From: Rhabdophis nuchalis
Lineage: Eukaryota > Chordata > Lepidosauria > Squamata > Natricidae
Length of the DNA: 64,000 bases
Direction of reading: 5' to 3'
NCBI GenBank assembly: GCA_039707465.1
Contig: CM077648.1
Coordinates: 14,835,119 to 14,899,118 of the forward strand
This document shows, in pieces, positions 62,070 through 64,000 of this stretch (position 1 is the first letter of the stretch; every line of letters begins with the position of its first letter). The notes under the pieces are model-generated. The model searched no databases, was not told the DNA's origin, and saw only the letters and a program-made list of their open reading frames with translations. Made by a program: the position numbers and the translations under genes.

Positions 62070-62535
62070 ATATTATTTTATTTTTATTTATTATTTATTA
62101 TTACATTTATATCCCGCCCTTCTCCGCAAAGGACCCAGGGCGGCACACAGGAGATTTAAAAAGCATACAAAAATAGAACATAAATAATTTAAAATATATA
62201 TTAGATCCCAAACCTGTGCTAAAACCAATTATTAATTAAAACCCAATTTAAAACTTTTCTACAGTCCCCATGGGAGGTTAGGCTAGGCCGGCTTGATGAA
62301 AAAAGTATGTCTTTAGACATTGGCGGAAGAGGCGGAGGTCGGTGATGGTCCGGAGTTCAGGGGGTAGGTCGTTCCAAAGGGCAGGGCCCGCCACAGAGAA
62401 GGCTCTTCCCCTGGGTGTCGCCAGTCGGCATTGTCCGGCCGACGGCACCCTGAGAAGGCCCTCTCTGTGGGAGCGTATCGGTCTAAGGGATGTATGGGGC
62501 ACGAGACGGTCTCGCATATAACTAGGCCCCGAGCA
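62070..62535 (-). mobile_element. L2-clade LINE 3' end
   Basis: Minus-strand frame 62517-62278 includes RSHREGLLRVPSAGQCRLAT, RAFSVAGPALWNDLPPEL and FHQAGLA, the same subfamily as 23.0-23.6 kb. TTATAATA occurs at both junctions, a likely target duplication. Confidence 0.8.
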
Positions 62536-62907
62536 ATTATAATAATTACTTCTCTGCAGTCAGGAATAAAAAACAACTATTACTGTTTCAACTAGGCTAA
62601 CCATTCTCTCATCTTCACCAATAATTTAAATGCTTTAATTCTTTTCTATTTTAGAAGAGAAAGTCTCACTTTCACAACATGTTTGTGTGTTGTTGTTTTG
62701 CATGAGCAAACTTGACACTATATGTTGCTTACCAAGCAACATTTTTCTCGTTTAAATCCAGTTTAAATCCAGTGGTTATTAGATCTGATTTGGGCAGCTG
62801 TAAAACTTTAGACTTGGAATGTAGTATATGGCCTACTGAACAAGCTGGCAAGGTTAGGGGCTGTTGCTTCAGTTGTTTGAGAAGGATTTGGTTTGAGGGA
62901 AGAGAAG
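62536..62907. other. intron 6 sequence, nothing recognised
   Basis: A short repeat of GTTTAAATCCAGT near 62752-62774; otherwise ordinary. Confidence 0.4.
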
Positions 62908-63280
62908 CAGAGGTGATATTCAGCAGATTCCAACCAGTTCTTGAGAACCAGTAGCGGAAATTTTGAATAGTTCCGAGAAGCGGTAAATCCCACCACTAAC
63001 TGGCCCCGCCCCATCTATTCTTTATAAGTATAATCTTTATTGTCATTGTACTTGTTTACAATGAAATTGATTTTGTCTCCCAAGTCCCAGCTGATCGGGA
63101 GGAAATGGGGATTTTGCAGTAACCTTCCCCTGGAATGGGGAGGGAATGGAGATTTTGCAATATCCTTCCCCTGGAGTGGGGAGAGAATGGAGATTTTACG
63201 GTATCCTTCCCCTGCCATGCCCATGTCCACCAAACCACGCCCACAGAACCGGTAGTAAAACATTTTGAATCCCACCACTG
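62908..63280. mobile_element. hAT-like element (CAGAGGTGATATTCAGCAG copy) with an internal insert
   Basis: Ends CAGAGGTGATATTC and GAATCCCACCACTG. Compared with sister copies it carries an extra block at about 63020-63071 (TTTATTGTCATTGTACTTG). The flanking duplication is poor (4 of 8). Confidence 0.7.
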
Positions 63281-64000
63281 AAAGGACAATCTTTTCTTGG
63301 TCAACCTCTCGCAGTACCACGTCTCAGAAATTTTATATGACTTTTGCTTCATTATAATATGGCATATATCATTAGAATGGATTTTTATAATATTTTAATT
63401 AACTTTATAACATTTAAAAAATAACACCATTACTATGCTTTTATGGATGCATTTTTCTTCTTCCACAATGTAAAAAAAGCCCAAATGATTTAAAGCTTCA
63501 TTAAACTACTAGCTCTATTTATCTTCGCTATAGAGGAAATATATCCAAATTACAGCCAAAAGGAACCATTCTTCACATTTGTTAAACCTAGATTGTAAAG
63601 TGGGGATCCAGATGGATTTGAAATGAGATTAATTCTTGCAATTAATTACAAGAATCCCTTCCATGGGAAAATGTTTTTGTTTTGAATTCTTAAAAGTAAC
63701 ATAACAAGATAAGATTTTAAAAACTGGACATTGAAGAGAAGTAGAAGTAAACTAAAGGCCATAATTAAAGAACACTTAAATTTGACATATTGAAGTATAT
63801 TTTTGAATAAAGGATCCAGAAGTTAATTTTAAAGAGCCTACCTCTCTAGATAGTCTGTGTTTAAAAGATGTTATAGAATAGGGATGAGTATTACCTGACA
63901 AGATTGAAAATGAATTTAAAAATGACTGGCTAGAAGAGCAACATACAAAATAAACTGAGTAAAGTCTTAATAATTAATACACATATGACAAATCAAGACA
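63281..64000. other. intron 6 sequence to the window edge
   Basis: AT-rich, nothing recognised; the next PTPN13 exon lies beyond 64000. Confidence 0.45.

Larger units (their letters stand above)
32811..64000 (+). other. PTPN13: PTPN13 gene, 5' coding part (extends past the window)
   Basis: Six exons with GT-AG borders carry the N-terminal ~395 residues of the non-receptor tyrosine phosphatase PTPN13 (FAP-1, PTP-BL). In other vertebrates this large cytoplasmic, submembranous protein has a KIND domain, a FERM domain, five PDZ domains and a C-terminal phosphatase. Only KIND and part of the linker lie here. Intron lengths in order are about 17.5, 2.9, 1.3, 2.6 and 2.7 kb, and a further intron runs off the right edge. 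The introns carry many transposon insertions, none of which touches an exon. Confidence 0.93.

Overview
This window looks like nuclear DNA from a squamate reptile; I cannot decide between snake and lizard. The evidence is the repeat content: Sauria-type SINEs with a tRNA-derived head and a CCTTTA tail, L2/CR1-clade LINE ends, a Bov-B (RTE) LINE fragment, many short hAT-like elements with 8-bp target duplications, Tc1/mariner- and Tigger-like non-autonomous elements, abundant microsatellites and one DIRS-like tyrosine-recombinase retrotransposon. There are no prokaryotic operons, CRISPR arrays or true tRNA/rRNA genes.

The only host gene I can support is the 5' part of PTPN13 (FAP-1/PTP-BL), on the + strand. 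Six exons were placed by protein similarity and GT-AG splice sites: 32811-32930 (contains the start ATG at 32816), 50410-50579, 53481-53546, 54815-55000, 57556-57649 and 60348-60902. They join in phase (1, 0, 0, 0, 1, then 1 at the end) and encode about 395 residues: the N-terminal KIND domain and the start of the linker towards the FERM domain. The FERM, PDZ and phosphatase parts lie beyond the right edge. The 5' UTR exon and promoter were not found and are probably upstream of the window.

The region before the gene (1-32.8 kb) is repeat-rich. Its main feature is a full-length, apparently intact DIRS-like element at about 7589-13478. It has inverted terminal repeats (111 of 114 positions match), an internal complementary region that copies the joined ends, and three long open reading frames: gag-like, RT-RNase H-Dam-like, and tyrosine recombinase with R, HxxR and Y in place. 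Its leader is the only strongly CpG-rich DNA in the window.

Around 21-23.9 kb there is a tandem SINE dimer, a near-perfect 154-bp hairpin, and a three-level nest (Tigger-like element, L2 LINE, 135-bp palindromic MITE). A second copy of that MITE at 59.3 kb differs by one base. Two 98%-similar copies of a ~400-bp segment lie at 26.0 and 28.6 kb. Intron 1 of PTPN13 (17.5 kb) holds solo LTR-like sequence, CR1, L2, SINE, hAT and Bov-B pieces plus long polypyrimidine and dinucleotide tracts. Introns 2-6 carry more hAT, mariner, L2 and LTR-like insertions. All family names come from my reading of the sequence and remembered consensus features, not from a database search.
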